Source: an uncultured Oscillibacter sp. (GTDB lineage Bacteria > Bacillota > Clostridia > Oscillospirales > Oscillospiraceae). Taken from it: a stretch of DNA of 16,911 nt. Location: NCBI GenBank assembly GCA_900550685.1, contig URTS01000029.1, positions 1 through 16,911 of the forward strand. Reading direction: 5' to 3'. This document shows positions 1 through 10,244 of this stretch, one piece after another (position 1 is the stretch's first letter; each line of letters starts with the position of its first letter). The notes under the pieces were generated by a model, which saw only the letters and a program-made list of their open reading frames with translations, was not told the origin of the DNA and did not search any database. The position numbers and the translations under genes were made by a program.

Positions 1-1312
1 GGTTCTGCAGCAGCTCGCCCACGCAGCGCAGGCGGCGGTTGCCCAGATGGTCGATGTCGTCCTTCACGGAGATGCCCCGTGCCAGGCCGTTCATGTAGTT
101 GATGGAGCAGAGGATATCGTCGATGATGATGTGCTTGGGCACCAGGGCGTCCTTATGGAGCTTGATCTGCTCCTTCAGTTCCTCGCCGGAGTACTGGCCC
201 AGCAGCTCCTGCAGCACGTCGAAGCGGACCCGCTCCTTGATGCCGCACTCGGCGGGATTGAAGTCCACATAGTGGCTGAGGTCGCACATCTTGTTGGACT
301 GCACCCGCAGGCTCTGGCCCTCCACGTCGATGACGACTTCCGCCACGCCCACGGTATCCAGCAGGCGGGCGTCCTCCTTGCTCAGCAGGTGGCCCTCCTC
401 AAACAGCAGCTCACCGGTGGCGGGATCAGCCACGGGCTGGGCCAGCTTATAGCCGGTGACCCGCTGCCACAGGGACAGCTTCTTGTTGAACTTGTACCGG
501 CCCACCACGGACAGGTCGTACCGCCGGGGGTCGAAGAACAGGTTGTTCATCAGGGTCTCGGAGGCCTCCACCGTGGGGGGCTCGCCGGGACGGAGCTTGC
601 GGTAGATCTCCAGCATGGCGTCCTCATACGTCTTGCAGGGGTCCTTTTCCAGGGTGGCGGCGATGCGGGGATCGTCGCTGAAGCGCTCCAGGATTTCCGC
701 GTCGGTCTTGAGGCCCAGTGCCCGGATCAGGCAGGTAATGGGGATCTTGCGGTTCTTGTCGATCCGCACCCAGAACACCTCGTTGGTGTCCGTCTCATAT
801 TCCAGCCAGGCGCCCCGGTAGGGGATCACCGTGGAGGTGAGAATGGGCAGGTCGGTCTTGATGTCGATCTCCTTGCCGTAGTACACGCCGGGGGAGCGGA
901 CGATCTGGGAGACCACAACGCGCTCTGCGCCGTTGATGACGAAGGTGCCGGAATGGGTCATCAGGGGGAAATCGCCCATGAAGATCTCCTGCTCCTTGAT
1001 CTCCTCCGTCTCCTTGTTCCGCAGACGGACAGTGACCTTCAGGGGGGCGGCATACGTGGCGTCCCGGGCCTTGCATTCCTCCACATCGTACTTGGGAGGT
1101 TCATCCATGCGGAAATCAATGAAGGTCAGCTCCAGGTTGCCCTGATAGTCCGTAATCGCGCCCACGTCGTTGAACACTTCCCGGAGGCCGGTTTCCAGGA
1201 ACTCCTTGTAGGAGGTCTTTTGGATCTCCAGAAGGTTGGGCATGGGCATGACTTCCTCGTGCCGGGCAAAATTCTTGCGGAGGGTTTTGCCGTAGTACTT
1301 GTCCTTAGCCAT
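1..1312 (-). CDS. rpoB: RNA polymerase beta subunit, N-terminal 437 residues (runs off left edge)
   Basis: The reverse strand reads MAKDKYYGKTLRKNFARH and continues open for 437 codons to the window edge. Diagnostic RpoB segments are the PNLLEIQKTSYKEFLETGL stretch near residues 25-43, NGAERVVVSQIVRSPGVYYG at about 127-146, and HLGNRRLRCVGELLQN at the edge. This part covers the protrusion and lobe of the beta subunit. The rifampicin-resistance cluster should begin a few tens of residues past the edge and is not visible. The start ATG (1310-1312) has an AAGGTGA ribosome site about 8 bases upstream. The protein is the catalytic beta subunit of core RNA polymerase. In most Firmicutes rplL lies just upstream of rpoB; here a small membrane-protein gene does. 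No intein or frameshift appears in the visible part. Identification is certain. Confidence 0.97.
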   Translation of the reverse strand, partial: MAKDKYYGKTLRKNFARHEEVMPMPNLLEIQKTSYKEFLETGLREVFNDVGAITDYQGNLELTFIDFRMDEPPKYDVEECKARDATYAAPLKVTVRLRNKETEEIKEQEIFMGDFPLMTHSGTFVINGAERVVVSQIVRSPGVYYGKEIDIKTDLPILTSTVIPYRGAWLEYETDTNEVFWVRIDKNRKIPITCLIRALGLKTDAEILERFSDDPRIAATLEKDPCKTYEDAMLEIYRKLRPGEPPTVEASETLMNNLFFDPRRYDLSVVGRYKFNKKLSLWQRVTGYKLAQPVADPATGELLFEEGHLLSKEDARLLDTVGVAEVVIDVEGQSLRVQSNKMCDLSHYVDFNPAECGIKERVRFDVLQELLGQYSGEELKEQIKLHKDALVPKHIIIDDILCSINYMNGLARGISVKDDIDHLGNRRLRCVGELLQN

Positions 1313-1489
1313 CTTCACATTCACCTTTCTTTGCCTGGCCGTCCCGAGATCCGGCCGGGCGGGTATTGAATCCGATACGCTCGGGTGAGTTGTTACATTT
1401 ACTGCAATCGCCTATTGCCTTTCGTTGGCGGATGTGCTATCCTGTATCTGTAATCAGGATGGGGTTCTATCCGCTGTCCGTTTATATAA
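1313..1489 (-). promoter_or_regulatory. Long structured 5' leader of rpoB
   Basis: The region between the promoter and the rpoB start has no ORF with a ribosome site. It contains nested inverted repeats: GCGGAT at 1428-1433 can pair with ATCCGC at 1469-1474, enclosing ATCCTG at 1439-1444 that can pair with CAGGAT at 1455-1460. Nearer the gene, CTCGGG and CCCGAG segments can also pair. The leader may affect RNA stability or attenuation. I do not recognise a known riboswitch or ribosomal-protein leader in it. Confidence 0.45.
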
Positions 1490-1496
1490 GCGATTT

Positions 1497-1525
1497 ATTT
1501 TACCATGGTTCTTCTTGTCTGTCAA
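1497..1525 (-). promoter_or_regulatory. Sigma-A promoter of rpoB
   Basis: On the minus strand the -35 box TTGACA (1520-1525) is followed by exactly 17 bases and the -10 box TAAAAT (1497-1502). This is nearly consensus, as expected for a highly transcribed gene. Transcription would begin near 1489, leaving a leader of about 175 bases before the rpoB start. Confidence 0.85.
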
Positions 1526-1590
1526 GAGGAGCTTTTCTTTTTTTGTGAAAGAAATTGTTTTTATCCAGTCTGGTCATTCCAGAAAAAGGA

Positions 1591-1621
1591 AAAGGACGAT
1601 GCACAATGTGCATCGTCCTTT
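1591..1621. terminator. Intrinsic terminator after the 59-residue membrane protein gene
   Basis: A perfect 14-bp stem (1591-1604 with 1608-1621) closes a 3-base AAT loop. T-rich sequence lies on both sides, so it can work in either direction. It separates the small minus-strand gene from the downstream rpoB promoter. Confidence 0.85.
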
Positions 1622-1641
1622 CGTTTTTTGCTGCTGTGTTT

Positions 1642-1821
1642 TTACTGGTAGAGTTCCTCGTCGGCGTAGTCGCCGCACTCGGACTTGCTCAGGCGGTGTG
1701 CTCTGCGGCGCTCCAGAGCCTCATACATATCGCTCCAGCTGCCCACGATCAGGCAGACAAAGGCGCAGAAGGCCAGTCCGGCGGCCACGGTTTTCAGCAC
1801 GAAACGAGCGGTTTTATTCAT
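1642..1821 (-). CDS. Small single-pass membrane protein, 59 residues, unknown function
   Basis: The reverse strand encodes MNKTARFVLKTVAAGLAFCA followed by more hydrophobic residues and a charged tail ending DEELYQ. Residues about 8-28 form one transmembrane helix. The short basic N-terminus suggests an inside-to-outside orientation with the acidic tail outside, though this is uncertain. Support for a real gene is good: a GGAGGAG ribosome site 5-6 bases before the ATG, a consensus-like promoter upstream (1902-1930), and a strong terminator just after the stop. It sits where rplL usually sits relative to rpoB, but the terminator and separate rpoB promoter make it an independent unit. I do not recognise the family. 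Confidence 0.8.
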   Translation of the reverse strand: MNKTARFVLKTVAAGLAFCAFVCLIVGSWSDMYEALERRRAHRLSKSECGDYADEELYQ

Positions 1822-1833
1822 GGTGACTCCTCC

Positions 1834-1897
1834 TTACCGGGTTTTTCCGCGGATGCGTTTCCTGGCTGCCGCGGAAAATGGATCGTTTCATCGGTAA
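1834..1897 (-). promoter_or_regulatory. Hairpin leader in front of the 59-residue gene
   Basis: The transcript leader can fold into nested stems. A perfect 10-bp stem pairs 1843-1852 (TTTTCCGCGG on the plus strand) with 1869-1878. An outer 6-bp stem pairs TTACCG at 1834-1839 with CGGTAA at 1892-1897. The outer stem ends immediately before the GGAGGAG ribosome site, so folding could affect translation. There is no U-tract, so it is not a terminator. Confidence 0.5.
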
Positions 1898-1901
1898 CCG
1901 T

Positions 1902-1930
1902 ATTATACACGCTTTTCCCGCCGTTTACAA
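1902..1930 (-). promoter_or_regulatory. Sigma-A promoter of the 59-residue membrane protein gene
   Basis: The minus strand reads TTGTAA (1925-1930), a 17-base spacer, then a perfect TATAAT (1902-1907). The start would fall about 75-80 bases before the ATG. Confidence 0.8.
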
Positions 1931-1977
1931 TCCCTTTTTGCGGCAGTTCGCCTTCCTTCTCCGCCGCCAGGTACGTC

Positions 1978-2006
1978 TTGACAATCACAGGGCATTTTGA
2001 GAAAAT
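1978..2006 (+). promoter_or_regulatory. Probable promoter of the HAD phosphatase gene
   Basis: A perfect TTGACA (1978-1983) is followed at 17 bases by GAAAAT (2001-2006). The -35 box is excellent and the -10 box weak. Its position about 50 bases ahead of the HAD start fits. Confidence 0.5.
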
Positions 2007-2053
2007 AGGTTGAAAATAAATACTGCCGGGTGCAGGAGGAATTGAAACGCGAT

Positions 2054-2689
2054 ATGGAGCTGAAAAACTGTATTTTTGACATGGACGGCACACTGGTGGA
2101 CTCCATGGGGTACTGGCAGGGACTGGAACGGGATTTTCTCATCCGCCACGGCGCACCGGACACCCCGGCTCTGAACGGGATCCTGGAACAGGCCAAACCC
2201 CTGCCCCTCATCCAGGCGGCGGAGGTCTTCATTCAGCACTGCGGCCTGCCGGACACGCCGGAGCAGGCCCGGGCCGAGATGATGAACGTGATGAAGGGCC
2301 ATTATCAGCGGGATGTGCAGCTCAAGCCCGGCGTGGTGGAATATCTCACTTCGCTCAAGCACCAGGGAGCCCGGATGTGCGTTGTCACCGCCACGCCCCG
2401 GCATCTGGTGGAGATCTGCCTGTCCAGATTTGACCTGCTCCCCTATTTCGACTTTCTTCTGACCTGCGACGAGGTGGGCACAGGCAAGGACCACCCCGAC
2501 GTATTTTTTGAGGCTGCCCGGCGTCTGAACGCCGCTCCCGCCCAGATCGCGGTTTTCGAGGACTCCCTTCAGGCGGCGCAGACCGCCAAAAAGGCAGGCT
2601 TCTACACCGTCGGCATCTATGACCAGACCGGCGCGGTTTACTGGGACGCCCTGTCCGCTATCGCAGACGAGACCAGGACGCACTGGTAA
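2054..2689 (+). CDS. HAD-superfamily phosphatase (beta-phosphoglucomutase-like)
   Basis: With the ATG at 2054 the protein has 211 residues and all four HAD motifs. Motif I is FDMDGTLVDS with the nucleophile Asp9 and acid/base Asp11. Motif II is VVTAT with Thr112. Motif III is Lys145 in GTGKDHPD. Motif IV is VFEDS with Glu169/Asp170 for magnesium. The helical cap lies between motifs I and II at about residues 17-85, which is the subclass I arrangement of beta-phosphoglucomutase, phosphoglycolate phosphatase and related sugar-phosphate phosphatases. The substrate cannot be read from the sequence. AGGAGG lies 14 bases before this ATG, rather far. In-frame GTG at 2030 and TTG at 2042 exist, but GTG precedes the ribosome site and TTG nearly abuts it. 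Cytoplasmic, single-gene unit ending at a shared terminator. Confidence 0.9.
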   Translation: MELKNCIFDMDGTLVDSMGYWQGLERDFLIRHGAPDTPALNGILEQAKPLPLIQAAEVFIQHCGLPDTPEQARAEMMNVMKGHYQRDVQLKPGVVEYLTSLKHQGARMCVVTATPRHLVEICLSRFDLLPYFDFLLTCDEVGTGKDHPDVFFEAARRLNAAPAQIAVFEDSLQAAQTAKKAGFYTVGIYDQTGAVYWDALSAIADETRTHW

Positions 2690-2727
2690 GCCCATGCACC
2701 GTCCCGCCCCTGCATTTCCGCAAAAAG

Positions 2728-2765
2728 CTCCGGCACACAGGTAATGCCTGTGTGCCGGAGTTTTT
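2728..2765. terminator. Bidirectional terminator between convergent HAD and rlmD genes
   Basis: A perfect 14-bp GC-rich stem (2728-2741 with 2747-2760) has a 5-base loop. It is flanked by AAAAA on the left and TTTTT on the right, giving a U-tract in both directions. It lies between the two convergent stop codons. Confidence 0.93.
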
Positions 2766-2794
2766 ATGATTGACCAGGCCCGCGTCCGCCAGCC

Positions 2795-4141
2795 TTATTC
2801 CCGCACCAGCAGGACCACGGATTCCACATGGGCGGTGCCGGGGAACATATCCACGGCGGCGGCACGGACCGCTTTGTAACCCAACTGGCCGAAGATTTTC
2901 ACATCCCGGCCCAGGGTAGCGGGGTCACAGGAAACGTAGACCACCTTTTCCGGCCCCATGGCCGCCACGGAGGCGATGACCTCCGGTGCCAGGCCCTTCC
3001 GGGGCGGATCCACCGTCACCACGTCCGGCCGCAGGCCGTCGGCTTCCAGTTTGGCGGCGATGTCCGCCGCGTCGCCGCAGAAAAATTCCGCATTTTCGAT
3101 CTGGTTGCGGACGGCGTTCTCCTTGGCGTCCCGGATGGCGGGGGGCACGATCTCCGCGCCGATGACCCGTCCGGCCGCCTTGGCCAGACACAGGGTGATG
3201 GTGCCGATGCCGCAGTAGAGGTCCAGCACCGTCTCCGCCCCGGTGAGGCCCGCAAATTCCAGAGCCTTGCCGTAGAGCACCTCCGCCTGGTCCCGGTTCA
3301 CCTGGTAGAAGGAGGGCATGGACAGCTTGAATTCCAGGCCGCAGAGGGTGTCCATCAGATAATTCTGTCCATACAAAGTCCGGTACTTCTCCCCCAGGAT
3401 CACGTTCCCCCGGCGGGTATTGCTGTTCAGCAGAACGCCCACCGTATGGGGCACGGCGGCAGTGACATAGGCCGCCAGCTCCGGCTCCCGGGGCACCTTG
3501 CCGCCATTGACCACCAGGCAGCAGAGGCTCTCCCCCTTTTTGTTCACCCGGACGCAGACATGCCGCACCAGGCCCTTGCCGGTGGTCTCATCGTAGGCGG
3601 AGATTTTGTAACGGCGCATCCACTCCCCCACCGCCTGGGCGGTGCGGTCGGCTGCCTCCGTCTGGATCAGGCACCGGTGAATGGGCACCACCTTGTGGGT
3701 CCGGGCCTGGAAAAAACCGATGGAGCCGTCAGCCCCTACAGGGTACTGGCTCTTGTTGCGGTAGTGCTCCGGATTTTTGGCCCCCAGGATCTCCTCCACC
3801 TGCAAGTCCAGCCCGCCGATGCGGGTCAGAGCGTCCTGCACCCGCTGGCGCTTGGCCCGCAGTTCCTCCGGGTAGGTCAGGTGGCGGTAGGCACAGCCGC
3901 CGCACCTGCCTGCATAGGGGCAGTCCGGCTCCATGCGGTCCGGCGAGGGGGTATGGATCTTCACGATCTCCCCGGCGCAGGAGGTTTTCATGACCTTGGT
4001 GATGCGGATGTCCGCATCTTCCCCCCGGACGGCGTGGGGCACGAACACCACCGCGCCATCCACCCGGGCGATGCCCAGGCCCTCGCTGGAATAGCCGTCA
4101 ATCACCGCTCGATAGATCTTCCCTTTTTCCAATGGTTCCAT
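2795..4141 (-). CDS. rlmD: 23S rRNA (uracil-5-)-methyltransferase, RlmD/RumA family
   Basis: This 448-residue protein transfers a methyl group from S-adenosylmethionine to C5 of a uridine in 23S rRNA (U1939 for E. coli RlmD; the Bacillus homologue RlmCD modifies U747 and U1939). An N-terminal TRAM RNA-binding domain spans about residues 3-62. Cys74, Cys80, Cys83 (CPYAGRCGGC) and Cys157 (HRC) match the 4Fe-4S cluster ligands. The SAM-binding motif LDLYCGIGTITL lies near residue 298, followed by VDPPRKG. The catalytic nucleophile is Cys405 in YVSCDPATLGRD, with the general base Glu440 in TAHVE. The start ATG (4139-4141) has AGAGGA upstream. It follows the ribonuclease gene by 80 bases on the same strand and probably shares its transcript. 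The exact target uridine is not certain. Confidence 0.94.
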   Translation of the reverse strand: MEPLEKGKIYRAVIDGYSSEGLGIARVDGAVVFVPHAVRGEDADIRITKVMKTSCAGEIVKIHTPSPDRMEPDCPYAGRCGGCAYRHLTYPEELRAKRQRVQDALTRIGGLDLQVEEILGAKNPEHYRNKSQYPVGADGSIGFFQARTHKVVPIHRCLIQTEAADRTAQAVGEWMRRYKISAYDETTGKGLVRHVCVRVNKKGESLCCLVVNGGKVPREPELAAYVTAAVPHTVGVLLNSNTRRGNVILGEKYRTLYGQNYLMDTLCGLEFKLSMPSFYQVNRDQAEVLYGKALEFAGLTGAETVLDLYCGIGTITLCLAKAAGRVIGAEIVPPAIRDAKENAVRNQIENAEFFCGDAADIAAKLEADGLRPDVVTVDPPRKGLAPEVIASVAAMGPEKVVYVSCDPATLGRDVKIFGQLGYKAVRAAAVDMFPGTAHVESVVLLVRE

Positions 4142-4174
4142 GGCTTCTTATCCTCTTTAAATATGAACAGAGTT

Positions 4175-4202
4175 GCAGGGCGTGCCGCTCGGCACGCCCT
4201 GC
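4175..4202. repeat. Intergenic hairpin between ribonuclease and rlmD genes
   Basis: A perfect 12-bp GC-rich stem (4175-4186 with 4191-4202) has a 4-base loop. On the minus strand the bases after it lack a continuous U-tract, so strong termination is doubtful. A partial terminator or an RNA processing or stability element between the two cotranscribed genes is more likely. Confidence 0.6.
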
Positions 4203-4221
4203 GGATGTGTATATTCTACAA

Positions 4222-5823
4222 TTATTCTTCCCATTTGTCCAGCAGCTGGCGCAGCTGTTCCGCCCAGCGGCTGAGGGTCTTGTTGTCCCGGCCCTTGGAA
4301 CGGCGGATGACATCCACCAGGCGCTGGCCCAGCGCCACCAACCGCTCGTAGGCGGCGTTGACCTTCTGGCCGCCCACGGCCTTGGCCTTCCGCTCCGGCA
4401 GGTAGCCAGGCTCCACAATTTTATCTTCGATCAGATCATAGACCTCGGTATACTGGGGCGCATGGGCGGTGAAGCCCAGCTTCTCCACGCTCTCGGCAAA
4501 GTAGGGCGCCACTTCCCGGTCGCCGTGGACAATGAACACGTGCTGGGGCTTGGGCGCCTTGATGTCGGCGATCCAGGCCAGCAGGTGATCCCGGTCGGCG
4601 TGGGAGGAAAGGCCCTGGAAATTCACGATCTTGGCGTGAACGGCGATCTCCTCACCGAAGAGCTTCACATTCTTGGCCCCCTCCAGCAGAGAGCGGCCCA
4701 GAGTGCCCTCCCCCTGGTAGCCCACGAACACCACGGTGCACTCCGGTCTCCACAGGTTGTGCTTCAGGTGGTGACGGATACGGCCCGCGTCGCACATACC
4801 GGAGGCGGAGATGATGACCTTGGGGATACCGTCCTCATTCAGCCCCTTGGATTCCTCCACCGTCTCCGTCATGCGGAGGTTGGAGAAGTTGAACATGTGG
4901 GTGCCGTCCTGCACCAGCGCCAGCGCGTCGGCATCCAGATAGCCGTCCAGATCGCCGGTGAAAATGGTGGTGGCACGGCGGGCCAGAGGCGAGTCGATGT
5001 AAACCGGGAAATCCGGGTTGGACTTCACAAGGCCCTTGTCCTTGATCTCCCGGATGAAGTACAAAAGTTCCTGGGTGCGGCCCACGGCGAAGGCGGGGAT
5101 CACCACGTTGCCGCCCTTGGCCATGGTCTCGTCGATGATCTTGGCCAGATCGTCGGTATAGCTCCACACCTCGGTGTGGTTGCGGTTGCCGTAGGTGGAC
5201 TCCATGACGACATAATCCGCCCCGGCAAAGTGGCTGGGGTCCCGGATGATGGGCTGGTCCACATTGCCCAGGTCGCCGGAGAAGATCAGCTTCTTGGTGA
5301 CGCCGTTCTCCGTGGCGGTGACGGTGATGCAGGCGCTGCCCAGCAGATGGCCGGCATCGGCAAAGCGGACACTGACCCCTTCGCACAGCTCCACATCCTG
5401 GCCGTATTCACAGGTAGTGACATACTGCTTCACATTCTCCGCGTCCTCCACGGTGTAGAGGGGCTCCACCCGGGGCGCGCCGGAACGCTCCGCCTTGCGG
5501 TTTTTCCACTCGGCGTCGGACTCCTGAATATGGGCGGAGTCCAGCAGCATGATGTCCATGAGGTTGGCCGTCAGGCGGGTGGTGAGGATGCGGCCCTGAA
5601 ACCCCTGCTTCACCAGCATGGGCACCCGGCCGGTATGGTCGATATGGGCGTGGGTGATGAGCACAAAGTCGATGCTGCCGGGATGGAAGGGCAGGGCTTC
5701 GTTGTTTACCTCGTCCCGTCCCTGCTGCAAGCCGCAGTCGATCAGGATGTTTTTGCCGTTGACCTCCAGACAGTGACAGCTGCCGGTCACGCACTGGTCA
5801 GCGCCGTAAAAGCTCAGTTTCAT
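4222..5823 (-). CDS. Beta-CASP metallo-beta-lactamase ribonuclease
   Basis: This 533-residue protein belongs to the CPSF73/TTHA0252-like branch of RNA-processing metallo-beta-lactamases. The N-terminal fold carries the zinc motif THAHIDH (His58, His60, Asp62, His63), His159 in DAGHLLGSA and Asp184 in FSGDLG. The beta-CASP insert begins near VIPAFAVGRTQE (242-252), with IISASGMCDAGR at 337-348. The C-terminal RNA-specificity (RMMBL) segment carries His408 in LSSHADRD and His433 in VHGD. All expected metal ligands are present, so it should be an active endo/exoribonuclease in the cytoplasm. A helical tail of roughly 45 residues follows the catalytic fold. It is distinct from RNase J, which is longer and has a defined C-terminal domain. 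The start is firm: GGAGG lies 7 bases before the ATG, and a good promoter lies upstream at 5875-5903. Confidence 0.92.
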   Translation of the reverse strand: MKLSFYGADQCVTGSCHCLEVNGKNILIDCGLQQGRDEVNNEALPFHPGSIDFVLITHAHIDHTGRVPMLVKQGFQGRILTTRLTANLMDIMLLDSAHIQESDAEWKNRKAERSGAPRVEPLYTVEDAENVKQYVTTCEYGQDVELCEGVSVRFADAGHLLGSACITVTATENGVTKKLIFSGDLGNVDQPIIRDPSHFAGADYVVMESTYGNRNHTEVWSYTDDLAKIIDETMAKGGNVVIPAFAVGRTQELLYFIREIKDKGLVKSNPDFPVYIDSPLARRATTIFTGDLDGYLDADALALVQDGTHMFNFSNLRMTETVEESKGLNEDGIPKVIISASGMCDAGRIRHHLKHNLWRPECTVVFVGYQGEGTLGRSLLEGAKNVKLFGEEIAVHAKIVNFQGLSSHADRDHLLAWIADIKAPKPQHVFIVHGDREVAPYFAESVEKLGFTAHAPQYTEVYDLIEDKIVEPGYLPERKAKAVGGQKVNAAYERLVALGQRLVDVIRRSKGRDNKTLSRWAEQLRQLLDKWEE

Positions 5824-5874
5824 AGGGGCCTCCTTTTATTTTTCACAGATGACGCAAAGCATTTCTTTTAGAAC

Positions 5875-5903
5875 ATCTTAACACAGGGGCGTGGAAAGTA
5901 CAA
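5875..5903 (-). promoter_or_regulatory. Sigma-A promoter of the ribonuclease-rlmD unit
   Basis: The minus strand has TTGTAC (5898-5903), 17 bases, then TAAGAT (5875-5880), inside TGTGTTAAGATG. The same 12-base string recurs in the promoter at 14885-14913. Confidence 0.7.
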
Positions 5904-5944
5904 GGAAGGTTTTGTAAACTTTTCCAGTCATTCGCGCAAATTTG

Positions 5945-5957
5945 CCGGAATTTCCGG
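5945..5957. promoter_or_regulatory. Small inverted repeat between divergent genes, possible operator
   Basis: CCGGAA-T-TTCCGG is a perfect 13-base dyad midway between the divergent ribonuclease and lipoprotein genes. A second weaker dyad, CGGTT/AACCG, lies at 5972-5987. I see no convincing promoter for the lipoprotein here; these sites may mark its regulatory region. Confidence 0.3.
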
Positions 5958-6030
5958 GAACTTTTTCCATCCGGTTGCGTCTAACCGAATAAAAAAAGCC
6001 TGGTATCTGTATCAGAAAGGAGCTACCCCC

Positions 6031-6507
6031 ATGAAAAAAGCATCCGTTTTTTGTCTTGCCCTGTGCCTGCTGGTCCTTACCGCCTGCGGCTCTGCCCCCA
6101 AGATCAGTGAAGAAGCATCCGATCTGGAGGTCAACACCCATGAAGGCGTCACCATGACGGTGGTGGATGGCTCCGCCTATCCGGGGCAGGTTCAGGTAAC
6201 GATCCTCAACACCACGGACACGGAGATCGACAGCGGCAACAGCGCTGATTTCTTCCTTCAGGTGGAGCAGGACGGCCAGTGGTATAACCTCGAAGAGAAG
6301 CAGGACTATGCCAACACGGCGGAAGCCTATATCTTTGAAAGCGGCACGCCGCGGGAAATGACCTTCCATTGGGCCAACCGCTACGGCTCCCTGGACCCCG
6401 GCCATTACCGGGCGGTCAAGTGGTTCTTTGAATTCCACGAAGATGAAACAGAGAAGGACAAGCGGATCGTGGATTTTGCACTGGCGGCGGAATTCGATAT
6501 TGCGTAA
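6031..6507 (+). CDS. Small secreted lipoprotein with Ig-like fold, 158 residues
   Basis: The N-terminus has a lysine pair, a hydrophobic stretch and the lipobox LTAC with Cys19 as the lipidated residue, so the mature protein should be anchored on the outer face of the cytoplasmic membrane. The mature part (YPGQVQVTILNTTDTEIDSG, then a segment ending DGQWYNLE) has the strand pattern of the bacterial Ig-like domain often seen as a single domain in Clostridia lipoproteins. The ribosome site AAAGGAG lies about 8 bases before the ATG. The gene stands alone, ends at a strong terminator, and is divergent from the ribonuclease gene. The domain call rests on pattern recognition and the biological role is unknown. 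Confidence 0.85.
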   Translation: MKKASVFCLALCLLVLTACGSAPKISEEASDLEVNTHEGVTMTVVDGSAYPGQVQVTILNTTDTEIDSGNSADFFLQVEQDGQWYNLEEKQDYANTAEAYIFESGTPREMTFHWANRYGSLDPGHYRAVKWFFEFHEDETEKDKRIVDFALAAEFDIA

Positions 6508-6514
6508 GCACCCC

Positions 6515-6557
6515 AAAGGCGGGGCTGTACGGCACAGTGCCGTACAGCCCCGCTTTT
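6515..6557 (+). terminator. Strong intrinsic terminator after the lipoprotein gene
   Basis: A perfect 16-bp stem (6519-6534 with 6538-6553) has a 3-base CAG loop. It is flanked by AAA on the left and TTTT on the right and begins about 10 bases after the stop codon. Confidence 0.93.
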
Positions 6558-6665
6558 CCGGTCCGGTGCATCCACCGTTTTAAAAGGTAAACCCCCTGTT
6601 AAACGATTATCCATTCCGACGCGTCGATATTTTGTAAACTTTTTTCGTATTTCTTCCATTTTTCT

Positions 6666-6694
6666 TTGCAATCCGGGAGATGATATGCTATAGT
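6666..6694 (+). promoter_or_regulatory. Sigma-A promoter of secA
   Basis: TTGCAA (6666-6671), a 17-base spacer and TATAGT (6689-6694) lie about 100 bases before secA. An AT-rich tract containing TTTTGTAAACTTTT (6630-6643) lies upstream and could act as an UP element. Confidence 0.75.
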
Positions 6695-6797
6695 ATGCTT
6701 GTTTTATCGTGGGCGGCTATGTTCCCGCTCATTTTATATGGTATATTCTCTTCCCGCCCGGAGGCGGACGGGAGCGTGAAAGGATGTTTTTAAACCT

Positions 6798-9554
<2,757 letters not shown>

Positions 9555-9756
9555 GGGTCTGATTTTCTGCTCCCGCAGAGGTGAACAAAGGATGGGCTTT
9601 GCCCATCAGAATCCCCTCCGTTTTCTTTTTGAGACATCAAACGCACCAAACTGGTACGGGGGTGTGCCGCTATGCGGCACCGGATTGAATTCCCATTTTC
9701 TTTTCGTCTTGCCGAAAAGGAAACGGCCATTCATGGTCAAAAGAAAAGGCGCTTAG

Positions 9757-9790
9757 GGGTGAGTTGGCCGTCGAAGCGGCCAACTCACCC
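9757..9790. repeat. 14-bp perfect inverted repeat
   Basis: GGGTGAGTTGGCCG (9757-9770) is followed by a 6-base loop and its exact reverse complement (9777-9790). There is no adjacent U-tract on either strand, so it is not a simple terminator. Confidence 0.75.
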
Positions 9791-10148
9791 AAAACGTGGG
9801 GCTGACCGGTACGGACTGCTGAATAAATCCAGAAGTCTCCTGCCGGCTGCGCTGAAAGTCCGCAGACAGTCCAAGTGCTTTCCCGCATTTGGGTGCATGG
9901 CATTGATCGAGGTGCAAAATCGAAAGGCTTTCCGTAATAGCCCCGCGCTTTCCGCTTCGCTAAGCGCTACCCTGCTCTACAAATGAGTAGAAGCGGCAGC
10001 GGAAAGAGAAGCAGAGGGTGTCCTGTTTGCACCCCGAGGTTTGCAATTCTACCAGCACGGCGCACAAAGCTGGATAACCTCTGCACTCCGCCCGTGATTT
10101 AGTACGCAATTCTTCACCTGCACAGCAGTTCTCACAGAACCCGTTTCC

Positions 10149-10175
10149 CCAAACTTGCACTGTGTGCAAGTTTGG
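10149..10175. repeat. 12-bp perfect inverted repeat
   Basis: CCAAACTTGCAC (10149-10160), a 3-base TGT loop, then the exact complement (10164-10175). There is no U-tract. Confidence 0.75.
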
Positions 10176-10209
10176 ACAAAATCGCTTTTCCTTTTGTACC
10201 GTGTCCGGC

Positions 10210-10244
10210 ACGTTTTCTTTTTGGCAAGTACAAAAAGAAAATGT
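10210..10244. repeat. Purine/pyrimidine-biased 14-bp inverted repeat
   Basis: TTTTCTTTTTG (10213-10223), a 7-base loop and CAAAAAGAAAA (10231-10241) pair perfectly. They extend outward by three more pairs, one of them G-T. The arms are almost pure pyrimidine and pure purine. Confidence 0.7.

Noticed and set aside
47..1369. 440-codon plus-strand frame opposite rpoB
   Set aside because: It is antisense to unmistakable RpoB sequence. Its His/Leu/Val/Gly-rich translation is typical of the complement of a GC-rich gene.
1818..2232. Minus-strand frames of 91-109 codons overlapping the HAD start
   Set aside because: They cross the divergent promoter region and the DxDGT motif on the other strand. 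The 59-residue ORF has the ribosome site and promoter instead.
4175..4202. Hairpin as a full terminator between ribonuclease and rlmD genes
   Set aside because: The stem is strong but no U-tract follows on the minus strand, and no promoter is visible for rlmD beyond it.
2828..4351. 507-codon plus-strand frame opposite rlmD
   Set aside because: It is the antisense of a gene with catalytic and Fe-S cysteines. It also crosses an intergenic hairpin and has no homology-like motifs.
4132..5871. 579-codon plus-strand frame opposite the ribonuclease
   Set aside because: It is the antisense of a gene with complete metal-binding motifs, with low-complexity composition and no ribosome site.
9672..9986. 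104-codon plus-strand ORF in the gap after secA
   Set aside because: The ATG sits in a hairpin loop with no ribosome site, and the ORF spans several inverted repeats. The basic, Ser/Arg-rich translation shows no fold.
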